Origin: Nakaseomyces glabratus | Taxonomy: Eukaryota; Ascomycota; Saccharomycetes; Saccharomycetales; Saccharomycetaceae | Assembly (NCBI RefSeq): GCF_010111755.1 | Contig: NC_088960.1 | Coordinates: forward strand, 806,001 to 870,000 | Length of the DNA stretch: 64,000 nt | Direction: 5' to 3' | Part shown: positions 1-9,657 of the stretch, piece after piece | Numbering within the stretch: the stretch's first letter is position 1 | How the letters are laid out: every line of letters begins with the position of its first letter | The notes under the pieces: model-generated | Told to the model about the DNA's origin: nothing | Databases searched by the model: none | The model's input: the letters and a program-made list of their open reading frames with translations, nothing else | Made by a program: the position numbers and the translations under genes

Positions 1-1753
1 TATTTTTCTGAAGAGCAATATAGTGTGTCTTAAATTCGAAGGACAATTGCTTGACATCGTCAAGACCCCATTCTTTGATCATGGTATCATTTAGTAAAGC
101 AGTAGTTATTTTGTTTATTTCATTTTGTTTTTCATCCATATTTTCAATTAGAACAGATAGTTTTGTTGATAATTCACTCTTTTTAGAGTAATTCTGTAAG
201 TCTGTTTCGATCTGTTGCGCCAGCAGTTCAGATTTTGAAAGCTCCTCATTATTTGATTTTATCTGATTGTTTATGTCAGTAATGTTATTTTCTTTTTCAA
301 ACTCTTGTAGTTCCTTACTTAATTTGGACCATACTGCCTTTTTGGCCTTCAATTGTTCTTCGATGTCTGCCGGTATTGAACTTATTTGCTTTTGCTTTTG
401 ATCTAATTTGGTGGCAAGTTGCTTTATATCGCTTTCATAGTAAGACAGTTTTTGTTCTTCAAGATTAATAGAATTCCTTATACTGTCAGACTTTTCTTTA
501 AGGTTCATTTTTGTTTCTTCTAATTTGGATATGGCTTCATTTACAGAAGATTCCATATCAGCTTTCTTTTTTAAAATATGATCTACATTTCGCTGTGGTG
601 GTTCTTCTGCATTCAAATCTAGCTTATGTTCATCTTTAATCTGTCTTATAGTATCTTGAAAAGATTTCAATGTGTTTTCATTCTGTAGCTTTTTGGCAGT
701 CAGTTCACCCTGCTGTAGCATAAGTCTATTTGATTGTTTCTGGCAGTTCTCCAATTTTTGACGGTCTGAAGCAATTTTTGATTCTAGCCTTTTAACATCC
801 AGTTCCTTTTGTTCAATTGATTCAGAGAAGTTCTTGAGCAGGTTTTCTAGGTCTACCTTTGGCATATCCAATTTTTCTATTGAATTCGAGAGCCTTTCAA
901 TCTGAGTTGAAGCAGCAGATATTGAAGCATTTAATGTTTCAATTCTTGATAAAACGCTTTGGAAATTTTGGTTTGATTTAAATAAAGAGTCAAGGCTACC
1001 GTTAATTGATTCCAGTTCTTGTTCAACGTCATCTACTTGAGATTGATAGTCATTTATTTTTTCATTCAACTGCTTTACCTTCATTTTTGTAGCCCTAGAC
1101 CTGTCCCTGTCAATTCTAAGGTGTTCAACAGATTGTGTTAACAGCTTAATATTAACAGCCATCTCTTTTTTGATTGCTTTCAAGTTGTCGATTGCCTTTG
1201 TAAATTTCATTGCTTGGAAAATTTCATCGAACTTCTTCTTTAGGTTTGAAGGTTCACTCAGTGGCCATAGACTATCCTCTTGGTGACAAAATATTACGTA
1301 TTCCAGAATTGCCTTTGGAACGCCGAGGTATAAAGGTACGTGGGAATCTAAATCCACAGATCTGGTACTTAAAGTTGTTCTTTCACCACTTTTATTTATG
1401 GCAACCAATTGACCTTCTAAAGTCTTAAATGTGGTCGTCGTCTTCTTCGCCAGCAATTGAATATTCCTTGTAACAATCATGCTTAGCCCGTTTGTGCTGG
1501 TAAACGCCAGTTTCACCTGGGCTCTGACATCTTTCTCACCCGTAATCTTGGGATCATGCACAAAAACACCACCTTTACTATTTGGGGGCAGATCACCCGT
1601 TGTCGCATACTTGAGACACTCTATAATAGTCGTCTTACCAGATCCGTTCATACCAACGATCAGCGTCAAGGGCTTCCCGAACTCGATGGTCTCCCGGTCA
1701 TTGGAATCGAAGGACCGTATACCCTGTATAGAAAGCTTATAGATAGCACTCAT
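1..1753 (-). CDS. RAD50: Rad50, N-terminal 584 residues (cut by left window edge)
   Basis: SMC-like ATPase of the Mre11-Rad50-Xrs2 complex, which tethers and processes DNA double-strand breaks and telomeres in the nucleus. Reading the minus strand from the ATG at 1753 gives an open frame to base 1. It begins MSAIYKLSIQGIRSF and has a Walker A motif GMNGSGKT at residues 34-41 (K40). The conserved stretch YVIFCHQEDSLWPLSEPSN follows, and then a long charged heptad-type coiled coil from about residue 190 to the edge. The zinc hook, second coiled coil, signature and Walker B motifs lie outside the window (the S. cerevisiae protein is about 1312 residues). It is divergent from NRD1 across 949 bases, as in S. 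cerevisiae. No frame break is seen in the visible part. Confidence 0.97.
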   Translation of the reverse strand, partial: MSAIYKLSIQGIRSFDSNDRETIEFGKPLTLIVGMNGSGKTTIIECLKYATTGDLPPNSKGGVFVHDPKITGEKDVRAQVKLAFTSTNGLSMIVTRNIQLLAKKTTTTFKTLEGQLVAINKSGERTTLSTRSVDLDSHVPLYLGVPKAILEYVIFCHQEDSLWPLSEPSNLKKKFDEIFQAMKFTKAIDNLKAIKKEMAVNIKLLTQSVEHLRIDRDRSRATKMKVKQLNEKINDYQSQVDDVEQELESINGSLDSLFKSNQNFQSVLSRIETLNASISAASTQIERLSNSIEKLDMPKVDLENLLKNFSESIEQKELDVKRLESKIASDRQKLENCQKQSNRLMLQQGELTAKKLQNENTLKSFQDTIRQIKDEHKLDLNAEEPPQRNVDHILKKKADMESSVNEAISKLEETKMNLKEKSDSIRNSINLEEQKLSYYESDIKQLATKLDQKQKQISSIPADIEEQLKAKKAVWSKLSKELQEFEKENNITDINNQIKSNNEELSKSELLAQQIETDLQNYSKKSELSTKLSVLIENMDEKQNEINKITTALLNDTMIKEWGLDDVKQLSFEFKTHYIALQKN

Positions 1754-2702
1754 AAGTCATATATCCCTGCACTAGTTTCTCGAATAGTATATGTCACTTT
1801 TCCCTCCATATTACCTAGCTTTAGGAAGTGCACATACTTGATATATATTATAATAATATTAGTTAAACTATTGAACTGACGCTATAAGAATCCATTATAT
1901 ACAAGTCACTTTGTACAACGAGAGGGTGAGATGCTCATCGCCCCCAAACAAAAAGGGTTTAACCAAATTAAAGGCTCCCGTTGTAGTGGTCAAGAAAATG
2001 CATACCCGATACATCTATACAACTATCAAAAGCAAGAGCCGTTAATATACCAAAAGCTTCTATAACTATTGGAATGTCCACCATATTGGCACTCAAGACA
2101 CTATGACGTCTTTTCTACAGTATATTCTTGCACACGACATAATTAACAGCTTTTCGATAATTTTTCAGCTAAATTTTCTTGCCGGAAAAACTATAAAAGG
2201 CAGCTGGGAATATCGAGAACTTCGAAAAACGAGAAGAAATTTTTAATTCTTACAGATTCAGTTAAAGGGGTGGTAGTTAGCATCATTACGACTATAAGCA
2301 CAGGAACAAGACCGAAACGCGGGAGGAAAGTACTAGTATCAAAAATTGAAATTTTTAATCTTTTGTTTGTAGTAATAAATTCCCCTCAAATTCAGACAGC
2401 GTGAAACTCCTTTACTATAAAGAAGTACAACTGATAAAACTCTTTTGTAGAAGAGGAAACCTCCATATTTTATTTTCTGGTAAGTGGTTCTAAAATTGTT
2501 TTTCAGATAATATCAAAGCTATCTTAGTGGGATTAATCCTATTTACAAATAAGAAATTTTTGTTTACAACGAAAACTAAGATCTATAAATCAACGATTAT
2601 ACAAGTGAAGAGATTTTACAACTTTTGAAAGAAAAGAAATTAATCTAAAGAGAAACATTTTTGATAGTATAATCATAAAGTACAGATATAACAACGAAGA
2701 AG
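1754..2702. promoter_or_regulatory. RAD50-NRD1 divergent promoter with long NRD1 leader
   Basis: A 949-base divergent intergenic region with no convincing gene. The NRD1-proximal half (about 2240-2530) holds a cluster of Nab3-type TCTT and Nrd1-type GTAA/GTAG motifs on the coding strand: TCTT at 2248, 2359, 2441 and 2522; GTAG at 2273, 2369 and 2447; GTAA at 2372 and 2480. In S. cerevisiae NRD1 represses its own mRNA by Nrd1-Nab3-Sen1 attenuation in the 5' region, so this is the expected place for such sites. The motifs are short and AT-rich, so the cluster is suggestive rather than proof. Confidence 0.5.
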
Positions 2703-4517
2703 ATGAGCGGTGATTCGGAACATCAAGAATTTGTAGAAACCTTAGAATCCTTTCATGACCTTAAAACAGGTATTTCAGGGTCTCGTATTAAAAAATTGAC
2801 AACGTATGCCCTTGAGCATGTTGCCTCCGAGGAACAACTGATATCCCTCATAATAAATTACTCAAGAACTTGTGAAAGTTCTCATAAACTTGGGTCTCTG
2901 TATATCATCGACTCCATCGGTAGAGCGTATCTTGATGAGGCAAGATCCGGAACTGTAGATACACCAGCCCCAGCAGGCACCGCTGCACACGCAGTGGCGA
3001 CTCTAGGCGAGGTTATCCAAGAGCTTTTATCAGATGCCTTAGAGAAAAGCAATCAGGACCACAAGGAGAAGATCAAACTCCTGATGGATATTTGGGACAG
3101 ATCTGCACTTTTTCAAAAAGAGTGTATCAACTCTGTAAGAAACAAGTTCTTCCCCACACCTACATCAAGCGCCAATAAAAGCATAGACGATGATATGGTA
3201 CAACTTCCCAATGATCCTAGTGAGAGAGCTGATAAAATTCTAGAGACTCTAAAGCCCATTGATATTGTTCCCGCAGTGTCTCTCCCATCTGGTTTATTCT
3301 CAGATGTTGAGCATGACCAGAAGCGAGCCCTTGTGCAACTTTTGGTATCCATACAAAAACAGTATGAAGAAGACCCAAGATTGTCCAAGCAGGATAGTGC
3401 TGCACAGCCTGTTCCACAGTCTAGAAGAGACGAAAACAGGCAATCTCGCCATGTTATAACCGAATATGGTAGTAGACGTGAGCGCGAACGTGAACGTGAA
3501 AAGAATAACAGAAGAAATAGATCGAGGTCACCAAAACGTGATACAATGAACTATGGCGGTGACTCAGCCCCATCACGTTACCAAAATATGCCGCCTGTAA
3601 ACAATAGTAACTACAACTTAGGTGCACCAAATATGAACTTTGGAGTAAATAATCATCACTTGTATCCTGATGAAGTAAATGTGCCGGCCAACCCTCACTA
3701 TAGAAACAAGACTGTAACATTTGAGCCTTCTATTCCACCTGACCACATCAAGGTGTACAGTAGAACACTTTTCCTAGGTGGTGTTCCTATGAATATGAAG
3801 GAATGGGATATAGCAAATGTTTTGAGACCGTATTCCGAAGTACAAAGTGTAATCTTGAATAATGCGAGAAAGCATGCCTTTGTAAAAGTCTACTCTAGAC
3901 AAGAAGCTGAGAATGCTCTGTTAAACTTTAACAAGGATGGCTCGTTACCGTTGAGAACTAGATGGGGTGTTGGTTTCGGCCCTAGAGATTGTTGTGATTA
4001 TCAACATGGTTTCAGCATAATACCATTGCATCGTCTTACTGATGCTGATAAGAAATGGTCCGTCAGTGCCCAATGGGGTGGTACTGGTGGACAACCACTA
4101 ACAAGTGGTATAGCTTTTGAAGAACCAGATATTGTTGTAGGTGAAGGTGTTTCCTCCAAAGCAATATCTCAAAAAATGCCTACTGACTCTGGTAGGAATG
4201 GCCCAAGATCTAATAAGGCGAAAAACATGGCACCTCAATATGGTCCTCCACAAGCAGCTGTTATATCACCCAGTCAAGGTTATGCTGGGATGCAGCAAGG
4301 CTACCCACAGCAACAACAACAACAACAAATGGGAATGTATGGCCAACCAATGATGCAACAGCCAATCAATGCTTACGCTTCTCCTGCCCAACAACAGCCT
4401 ATAATGCAAGCTCCTCCTCCTCCAGCACCTCCTAGCCAACAACAACAATCATCTAACTATGATCCTACAGCACAACTGAACTCGCTGATGAATATTTTGA
4501 ATCAGCAGCAACAGTAA
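2703..4517 (+). CDS. NRD1: Nrd1, RNA-binding subunit of the Nrd1-Nab3-Sen1 termination complex
   Basis: Terminates and helps process non-coding and some short coding RNA polymerase II transcripts in the nucleus. The 604-residue product opens with a CTD-interaction domain at about 1-155 (GISGSRIKKLTTYALEH, SHKLGSLYIIDSIGRAYLDE, HKEKIKLLMDIWDRS). An Arg-Glu/Arg-Ser segment at about 257-280 follows. The RRM spans about 352-425 (RTLFLGGVPMNMKEWDIANVL, KHAFVKVYSRQEAENAL). The tail is Pro/Gln-rich from about 535, with a CAA-repeat-encoded Gln run near 4309-4330, and resembles the prion-like tail of the family. Length is close to that of S. cerevisiae Nrd1 (575). The ATG follows an in-frame A-rich leader, and the start matches the family N-terminus. 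The downstream neighbour is MRPL17, as in S. cerevisiae. Confidence 0.97.
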   Translation: MSGDSEHQEFVETLESFHDLKTGISGSRIKKLTTYALEHVASEEQLISLIINYSRTCESSHKLGSLYIIDSIGRAYLDEARSGTVDTPAPAGTAAHAVATLGEVIQELLSDALEKSNQDHKEKIKLLMDIWDRSALFQKECINSVRNKFFPTPTSSANKSIDDDMVQLPNDPSERADKILETLKPIDIVPAVSLPSGLFSDVEHDQKRALVQLLVSIQKQYEEDPRLSKQDSAAQPVPQSRRDENRQSRHVITEYGSRREREREREKNNRRNRSRSPKRDTMNYGGDSAPSRYQNMPPVNNSNYNLGAPNMNFGVNNHHLYPDEVNVPANPHYRNKTVTFEPSIPPDHIKVYSRTLFLGGVPMNMKEWDIANVLRPYSEVQSVILNNARKHAFVKVYSRQEAENALLNFNKDGSLPLRTRWGVGFGPRDCCDYQHGFSIIPLHRLTDADKKWSVSAQWGGTGGQPLTSGIAFEEPDIVVGEGVSSKAISQKMPTDSGRNGPRSNKAKNMAPQYGPPQAAVISPSQGYAGMQQGYPQQQQQQQMGMYGQPMMQQPINAYASPAQQQPIMQAPPPPAPPSQQQQSSNYDPTAQLNSLMNILNQQQQ

Positions 4518-5249
4518 GGGTATAATTTAATTGGAAAAATTATCTTTTGATTGTATCTGGAATACGTGTTTTTGTTAATAGCCTTAGTTTCTAAGATATT
4601 AAAGGACCTATTGTATCATTAATAATTTCTAGTAACTAAAGTAACTCGAAAGCGGTGGGAACTTTCTGCTGACAGAATAATATTTTTTTGACCTGTAGAT
4701 ATCTGACAATATGATGGACGCTAATGTGTAATTTGTTGTAAAACCCACTAATATTTACTACTAGAATTTGTTTGTATATTGTAGAAAAATTGTAGACTTT
4801 GGAGTTTCTTAGGCCCATTACAGTTTGAATTGAAATTCAAAGCGAATAGTTGTTTTCTTCAGCCCAATGTGACAAAATTGCATGTCTTGTTTCATATCTT
4901 GCTAAAAGTTGTGAACTGCTGTTTATATAAACCTTCATCCAAAGTTACCAACTTTAAACTAAATAAAAATGGACATTTCAGAGCATATTATCCTGAAATA
5001 ATCATATCATCTGATACGTATAATTTTGACTAGTCTCTCGTTAACCATCGAAGGAAAATGCTAGATTGTCAATTCTCGATGATATAGTACCATCCACACT
5101 GTTTGAGTAGCAATGTTGGATTCCCAGCAAGTGATTCAGATATAACATTTGATAAACAGCAAAGTCACTAGCGAGATTCGCTTCTATTGCAAGCAATTCG
5201 GTAAAATTTTAACGTTATTCAGGGGCCTGTCAAGCTGAATTGATTACCA
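4518..5249. other. NRD1-MRPL17 intergenic, no gene seen
   Basis: A 732-base AT-rich spacer holding the NRD1 3' end and the MRPL17 promoter. The open frames in it are short and begin at non-ATG codons or lack any family resemblance. The only notable element is a perfect 8-bp inverted repeat with a 2-base gap at 4824-4841 (TTTGAATT/AATTCAAA). It is too short and AT-rich to interpret. Confidence 0.6.
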
Positions 5250-6047
5250 ATGTTAAGTGTTAGAGGTCTTGCAACTGCTGCGAAGGCCACGGGAAGTCCT
5301 GCTGTTAAGGTTGGTTTGATACTTTCAAGAGTCCCATTGGTTAGTCCTGAGAAATCAGAACTTGAAAGTAGTTATTACAAATACATGTCTGAGTTGGAAA
5401 GAAGATTGATGTGGACATTCCCTGCATACTTCTACTTCAAGAAAGGTACATTGTCAGAACATAGATTCTATGCAGCACAAAAAGGACCTATTAGTAAACA
5501 AGAGGGTGTATGGTTTCCTAAAGGTGTGCCTGATATAAAGCATGGTAGAGAGAGGTCGCAAAAGCAGACCATAAATCTTCCCAAATCAAAGCAACAAGAA
5601 GGACAAGCATCCGATGATATATCCAGACCTATTATAGCAAACAGTATTGTCACAGAAGCTGATAAGAATAATGATTTAACCAGCCTCGAGAGATCACTGA
5701 GAAGAACTTTGTATTTATTAATTAAGGATAAGAAAGGCATTTGGAAGTTCCCAAATTTTGACATTGGTGAGGAAAAATCATTGCATAGAGCTGCAGAAAA
5801 GGGTATAAGAGAGATCGGTGGTGAAAATATGAATACTTGGACAGTATCTAGGACACCAGCCGCAGTTCTGAAGGATGACCCAAAAAGCTCACAATTCTTA
5901 ATCAAATCACACATCTTAATGGGTAGATTTGATATACAGGATAAAAGAATACTATCTGATTTTGCATGGCTATCAAAAGATGAAATTAAAGGTAAGGTTG
6001 AAAAAAACTATTACGAGAAAATCAGTTTCCTACTGTCTGATATCTAA
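5250..6047 (+). CDS. MRPL17: Mitochondrial ribosomal protein of the large subunit, mL46 (Mrpl17)
   Basis: Component of the mitochondrial 54S large ribosomal subunit. The 265-residue product opens with a short, acid-free, basic/hydroxylated N-terminus (MLSVRGLATAAKATGSPAVK) typical of a cleavable matrix-targeting sequence. The mL46 core follows (VGLILSRVPLVSPEKSELE, YYKYMSELERRLMWTFPAYFYFKKGTLSEHRF), with a Nudix-like region in the second half (RRTLYLLIKDKKGIWKFPNF). The S. cerevisiae protein is 281 residues. It lies downstream of NRD1 on the same strand and converges with TEX1 across 200 bases, the same arrangement as YNL251C-YNL252C-YNL253W. Confidence 0.95.
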   Translation: MLSVRGLATAAKATGSPAVKVGLILSRVPLVSPEKSELESSYYKYMSELERRLMWTFPAYFYFKKGTLSEHRFYAAQKGPISKQEGVWFPKGVPDIKHGRERSQKQTINLPKSKQQEGQASDDISRPIIANSIVTEADKNNDLTSLERSLRRTLYLLIKDKKGIWKFPNFDIGEEKSLHRAAEKGIREIGGENMNTWTVSRTPAAVLKDDPKSSQFLIKSHILMGRFDIQDKRILSDFAWLSKDEIKGKVEKNYYEKISFLLSDI

Positions 6048-6247
6048 AATTATACATGGCATTGTCATTGTTGAATCTTGTTTTATTTTGAAGCTTAACA
6101 GATTAATCAGAAGCACTGTAAATAAGATTGTTTTGGGTTTTCACTGACCTTCTTCTCAATGGGCGAAAATAATTCGATGATGGTATTGTTTTTAACTAAT
6201 TCATAAAACTGTAAATACATAACTAAAGTAATTTCAAGTATATTCTA

Positions 6248-7546
6248 TTAACGTCTCTTCGATGCCAGGAACCTACTCTTACGGTTAGGACGTGTAGATC
6301 TCGGCCCTTGACTCTTCTCTCTATCGGTATTACTTTTCTTGCTACTTTTCTTCGATATTCCTTTGCTGTGACCTTTAGAATCTCCATTTTTTCTGGATTC
6401 TGTGGATAAAACTGATAGTAATGACAATTTACCTGACCCATAGAAATGTTTCTCCAGAGTGTCATTCTTACCAGATAAAATAAACATAGTCTTATCTGGG
6501 AAAAATCTTAGTAGTGGTTCTGAATTAGAGCCGGATAAAGATGATTCATATATTATCTTTCCAGTCGTTACATCACAAAAGCATACCCTCTCATCTTCTA
6601 GACATAAACCTAACATTTTCCCTAAATGGCAGATATCCATTGATAAAATATTAGATTCTAACCCAGATATCTCTTTAATGCATATGAGAGTTCGAAGCTC
6701 CCATATTGAGCAGGAGCCATCTTTGCTACCAGAAAATAAATATCTGCCCAATGGATCTATTTTTAAACATGTAACTGAAAACCTATGTGCTGTTACTTCT
6801 AGTACCTTGAACATTTCATTATTTTCTTTATTTATGCTCATAGCTATAATACTGCCATTTTTAGTTCCAAGGAAAATATTAGAACCTGAACTGTCCCATG
6901 TTACAGAATATAGTGTATCACTGCTCATAATGGATTTCAATTTTATAGTATGTAACAGCCTATAGTCATCTTTTGCGCTGAATAAGTAAATTGAGTCTGA
7001 TTTGGTAATTGCAAGTATATATTCGCCAGTGGGATCAAATAAAGCGTTATTAAGCTTAGTTTTATGATCGACCGAGATGCTCCTCACTTTGGATGCCTTT
7101 AAATTCAATTCGTCGTATTCCCATATATCTAGTTCATCAGAATTGCAAGAAGTAATCAATTGTGTTATTTCATTAGGATTCCATGAGATTGAAGTTACTA
7201 ATTTATCGGTTCCACATGCATCTTTAATATGTATCATCTTTCCTGGAATAAAAGTGGCTTGAATAGATGGCCAAATAGTAATAGAACCATCAATTCTACT
7301 GTATGCTAACGAGTGACCAGCCGGGTGGAATTCAAAGGCCAGTATTTCATTAGGTGTTAACGAGTTTTTAAACCGTGATTGGATTCTGGTGATGACATGA
7401 TTGTAGCGATCATCTTCTATAGCATTAATGTGTTCATTCTCGAAAGCACTTTGTAAAAACTTGACGGCGACATTCTCAACTACATTAACGTACTCGTGAC
7501 TCTTGCTGGAAATGTTGTTGAATGAATCAATTGCTGTTGCTGGCAT
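6248..7546 (-). CDS. TEX1: Tex1, WD40-repeat subunit of the THO/TREX mRNA export complex
   Basis: Nuclear WD-repeat protein that associates with THO and couples transcription elongation to mRNA export. The 432-residue product (422 in S. cerevisiae) shows successive WD40-like blades, for example EFHPAGHSLAYSRIDGSITIW, SISWNPNEITQLITS, LFDPTGEYILAITKSDSIYLF, VTWDSSGSNIFLGTKNGSIIAM and LKIDPLGRYLFSGSKDGSCSIWEL. A Lys/Ser/Arg-rich, probably disordered tail of about 55 residues ends in RKSRFLASKRR. WD repeats alone would not name it; the name rests on its exact position between MRPL17 and RTC4, as in S. cerevisiae (YNL253W), and on length. Confidence 0.92.
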   Translation of the reverse strand: MPATAIDSFNNISSKSHEYVNVVENVAVKFLQSAFENEHINAIEDDRYNHVITRIQSRFKNSLTPNEILAFEFHPAGHSLAYSRIDGSITIWPSIQATFIPGKMIHIKDACGTDKLVTSISWNPNEITQLITSCNSDELDIWEYDELNLKASKVRSISVDHKTKLNNALFDPTGEYILAITKSDSIYLFSAKDDYRLLHTIKLKSIMSSDTLYSVTWDSSGSNIFLGTKNGSIIAMSINKENNEMFKVLEVTAHRFSVTCLKIDPLGRYLFSGSKDGSCSIWELRTLICIKEISGLESNILSMDICHLGKMLGLCLEDERVCFCDVTTGKIIYESSLSGSNSEPLLRFFPDKTMFILSGKNDTLEKHFYGSGKLSLLSVLSTESRKNGDSKGHSKGISKKSSKKSNTDREKSQGPRSTRPNRKSRFLASKRR

Positions 7547-8058
7547 GGTTCAAAAAGCTGGACTATTTAGACTTCACTAAAACGAACTCTATTATAATTT
7601 GGCGGTTTTGTCAATCTTAACCATAAATACGGGTAGTGGCTGATATATGAGTTCAAATAAATTAGTATTGGGCTTGTAGATGCTGATCAATGGTGGTTTA
7701 TAAATGATGAATCACTTATATGGTACTTTTTAAGCATTTTTCAATCAATGCCATTTTTTCAATAGGAATATTCCCAATTTTTCATATTTTACGTTTTGGT
7801 CTCATAAAGGAAGCAGAACTACACAAAGAGGAACCATTTGAGATATCTTTGAAATGAGTAAAGATGAAGAGCGACTACTGAAAGTGCTAGCAATTTGCCA
7901 GGATATCAAAGAGCTACGATGCACTACAGATCCTAGAAAGGGGGCAGTACAAGCAATTGAGAAGACTTTGCAGTTACTGTATTGCATGCGTGTATAATAA
8001 ATTGTTTCCTTGAGTGCAGTAGAGTGGTATAGTGGGTTCGCGGTTGTTAATAGTGGCT
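7547..8058. promoter_or_regulatory. TEX1-RTC4 divergent intergenic
   Basis: A 512-base divergent promoter region between TEX1 (minus) and RTC4 (plus). Apart from the short open frame listed separately at 7854-7997 nothing recognisable is present. The stretch 7700-7800 is T-rich. Confidence 0.5.
7854..7997 (+). CDS. Possible 47-residue protein, function unknown
   Basis: An ATG-initiated 48-codon frame starting MSKDEERLLKVLAICQDIKE and ending LYCMRV before TAA. The composition is protein-like: charged, leucine-spaced, probably one or two amphipathic helices, two separated Cys plus a third near the end. The start has G at -3. No membrane segment or signal peptide is present. I do not recognise the family; no gene is known to me at this place in S. 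cerevisiae. It ends 61 bases before the RTC4 ATG, so it could equally be an upstream ORF in the RTC4 transcript or a chance frame. Confidence 0.3.
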   Translation: MSKDEERLLKVLAICQDIKELRCTTDPRKGAVQAIEKTLQLLYCMRV

Positions 8059-9078
8059 ATGGAGGACAGCATCGATTTACAGCGCGAGTCCCTTAACAAG
8101 CTGATACCAGAGTCTGGTAGCGATGATACTAGTAGTAGTGATGAGGTTAACGGATTGCCAACGAGTAGCGATGGTGCTGACGACGTTAGCTTGATTAACA
8201 GCGAAGATTTGAATAGTTCGTTATTGAAGAGCGACCCTGGAGGTACTAATAAATCAGATCAAACCAAGAATGATGAGACTGATTCGAACGATGATCAACG
8301 AATAGTTTTATCGGGTGGAGTTGAATTGGAAGAAGTACAAGAAACTGTAAAAGTATACAATAACGTAAAACAGGCATTGCTAGAAGTGGAAACAACAGAT
8401 GAGTCTCAGTTAATATTAGATAAAATTAAAAGAGATAGTCAGTATTCTAGTGACACAGAGTGTGAAAGTCGAGATGCGGATAGTGAATTAGAAGATATTC
8501 AATTAGAGTTCCGAAGTAAATATCCACAGTTACAAATCCCATATAGCGATGAGCTTTGTGTAAAGATCATACCTTACTTGGATATTGTTTATGACATTCT
8601 GAGTGGGGTTGTTACTTCAATGTACTATACTAGAGCTAAGAGAGCAGCCATGGATTCCAAAAAGGCATTTTTATCAGCAGAGGATTTTCGAAACTTGGAC
8701 ATCAATTTATTTACTGCCGGATATTTTGGTCTCCGAAGACAATTGAAAGTTGGTAATATTATTTATGAAAAGTTTAGGGATGAACTTGCTCGTTCTAAAT
8801 CTCCTAAGATACAATGGTGGGGCCCCATTGACTTTGCCAATTACGTCTTGGCACCAGAAGTATTAGTTAGCTTTGTGCTTGATACATGCCAGAATAAAAG
8901 GTCTGTGCAGCTGACCTCGAGGCAAGATGTTTATGAATTATTCGACAATACGACTTATTATGGCAACACAGTGACAGACAATGAACCTTTAGAGTCCTGG
9001 GAATTATCAAGGAAAAAAAGAAAATATGGACCTACTAATAATCAAAAAACTCACAAAACTAGGAAGAAGAAGTCATGA
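8059..9078 (+). CDS. RTC4: Rtc4-like protein
   Basis: Member of the Rtc4 domain family. S. cerevisiae RTC4 is linked to telomere-capping (cdc13) genetics, but its molecular role is not well established. The start is the ATG at 8059; the open frame extends upstream only to a GTG. The 339-residue product has an acidic, Ser/Asp-rich, probably disordered first 150 residues. The Rtc4 domain lies at about 155-315, with the family's GYFGLRRQ block, YVLAPEVLVSFVLD block and a C-terminal Y-D-N-T-T-Y-Y-G-N-T-V segment. The tail is Lys/Arg-rich (KKRKYGPTNNQKTHKTRKKK), a likely nuclear localisation signal. The name is supported by domain pattern plus position between TEX1 and GIS2 in the S. cerevisiae orientation; overall sequence similarity appears modest. 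Confidence 0.85.
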   Translation: MEDSIDLQRESLNKLIPESGSDDTSSSDEVNGLPTSSDGADDVSLINSEDLNSSLLKSDPGGTNKSDQTKNDETDSNDDQRIVLSGGVELEEVQETVKVYNNVKQALLEVETTDESQLILDKIKRDSQYSSDTECESRDADSELEDIQLEFRSKYPQLQIPYSDELCVKIIPYLDIVYDILSGVVTSMYYTRAKRAAMDSKKAFLSAEDFRNLDINLFTAGYFGLRRQLKVGNIIYEKFRDELARSKSPKIQWWGPIDFANYVLAPEVLVSFVLDTCQNKRSVQLTSRQDVYELFDNTTYYGNTVTDNEPLESWELSRKKRKYGPTNNQKTHKTRKKKS

Positions 9079-9657
9079 TCCGTTTTATATTTATCTGTTG
9101 TCATCCTCCAACAATATTAGAACTCCATCTAATGAAAGTAAGACTACCTAGATGCTTTTGTTTGTAACAATTGTATTATAATTACAGTGTAACTGTAATT
9201 TTGCGTAAAAAGGAGAGAGGACTACATAGGTGGTGGTAGTTCCTATACTTATCAGGATGCAGGAGGATGTATTTCAGCGGCAGAAAGTACGAATTGAAAT
9301 TGTATCAGTATATACGAGATTGTCAGGCTTGAAAGTGTGAACATTCGCCGTCTCTAGAGACTGAAATTTTTCATCTTTTGCTGCGAGATGGCAACGACGA
9401 TGAGCATAGCAGCAGAGGATGTGCAATAGTAGAGACAGACCTCATCCATTAGCCGATGTTCGGGATCAGCATAGTGGTTAGCATTGGAGTGGGCGGCTAG
9501 GTGTAGAACAGTTGTATTTGATTCATCATAGATTTGAAATAGTTGTGCGTCTGATTTCACTTTGTCAGCGTTTTACATTTCTTTCTAGCAATTTTGTTCA
9601 GAAAAGATAACCTGGATTTTGCAAAAGATTGCCATTTAATTTCAAAAACTACAAAGG
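9079..9657. other. RTC4-GIS2 intergenic, no gene supported
   Basis: A 579-base region carrying the RTC4 3' end and GIS2 promoter. The minus strand has an open frame at about 9354-9560 that starts at GTG and ends in a hydrophobic stretch. The first ATG in it would leave about 31 codons, so it is not annotated. No tRNA B box or intron signals were found. Confidence 0.5.

Noticed and set aside
8032..8058. Upstream start for RTC4
   Set aside because: The codon is GTG, with no targeting-like sequence; the ATG at 8059 is the first.
9083..9093. Perfect ARS consensus matches here and at 17313-17323
   Set aside because: About three are expected by chance in 64 kb of this composition, and the origin consensus of this species is unknown.
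9354..9560. Small membrane protein on the minus strand
   Set aside because: The frame starts at GTG; the first ATG leaves about 31 codons; no recognised relative.
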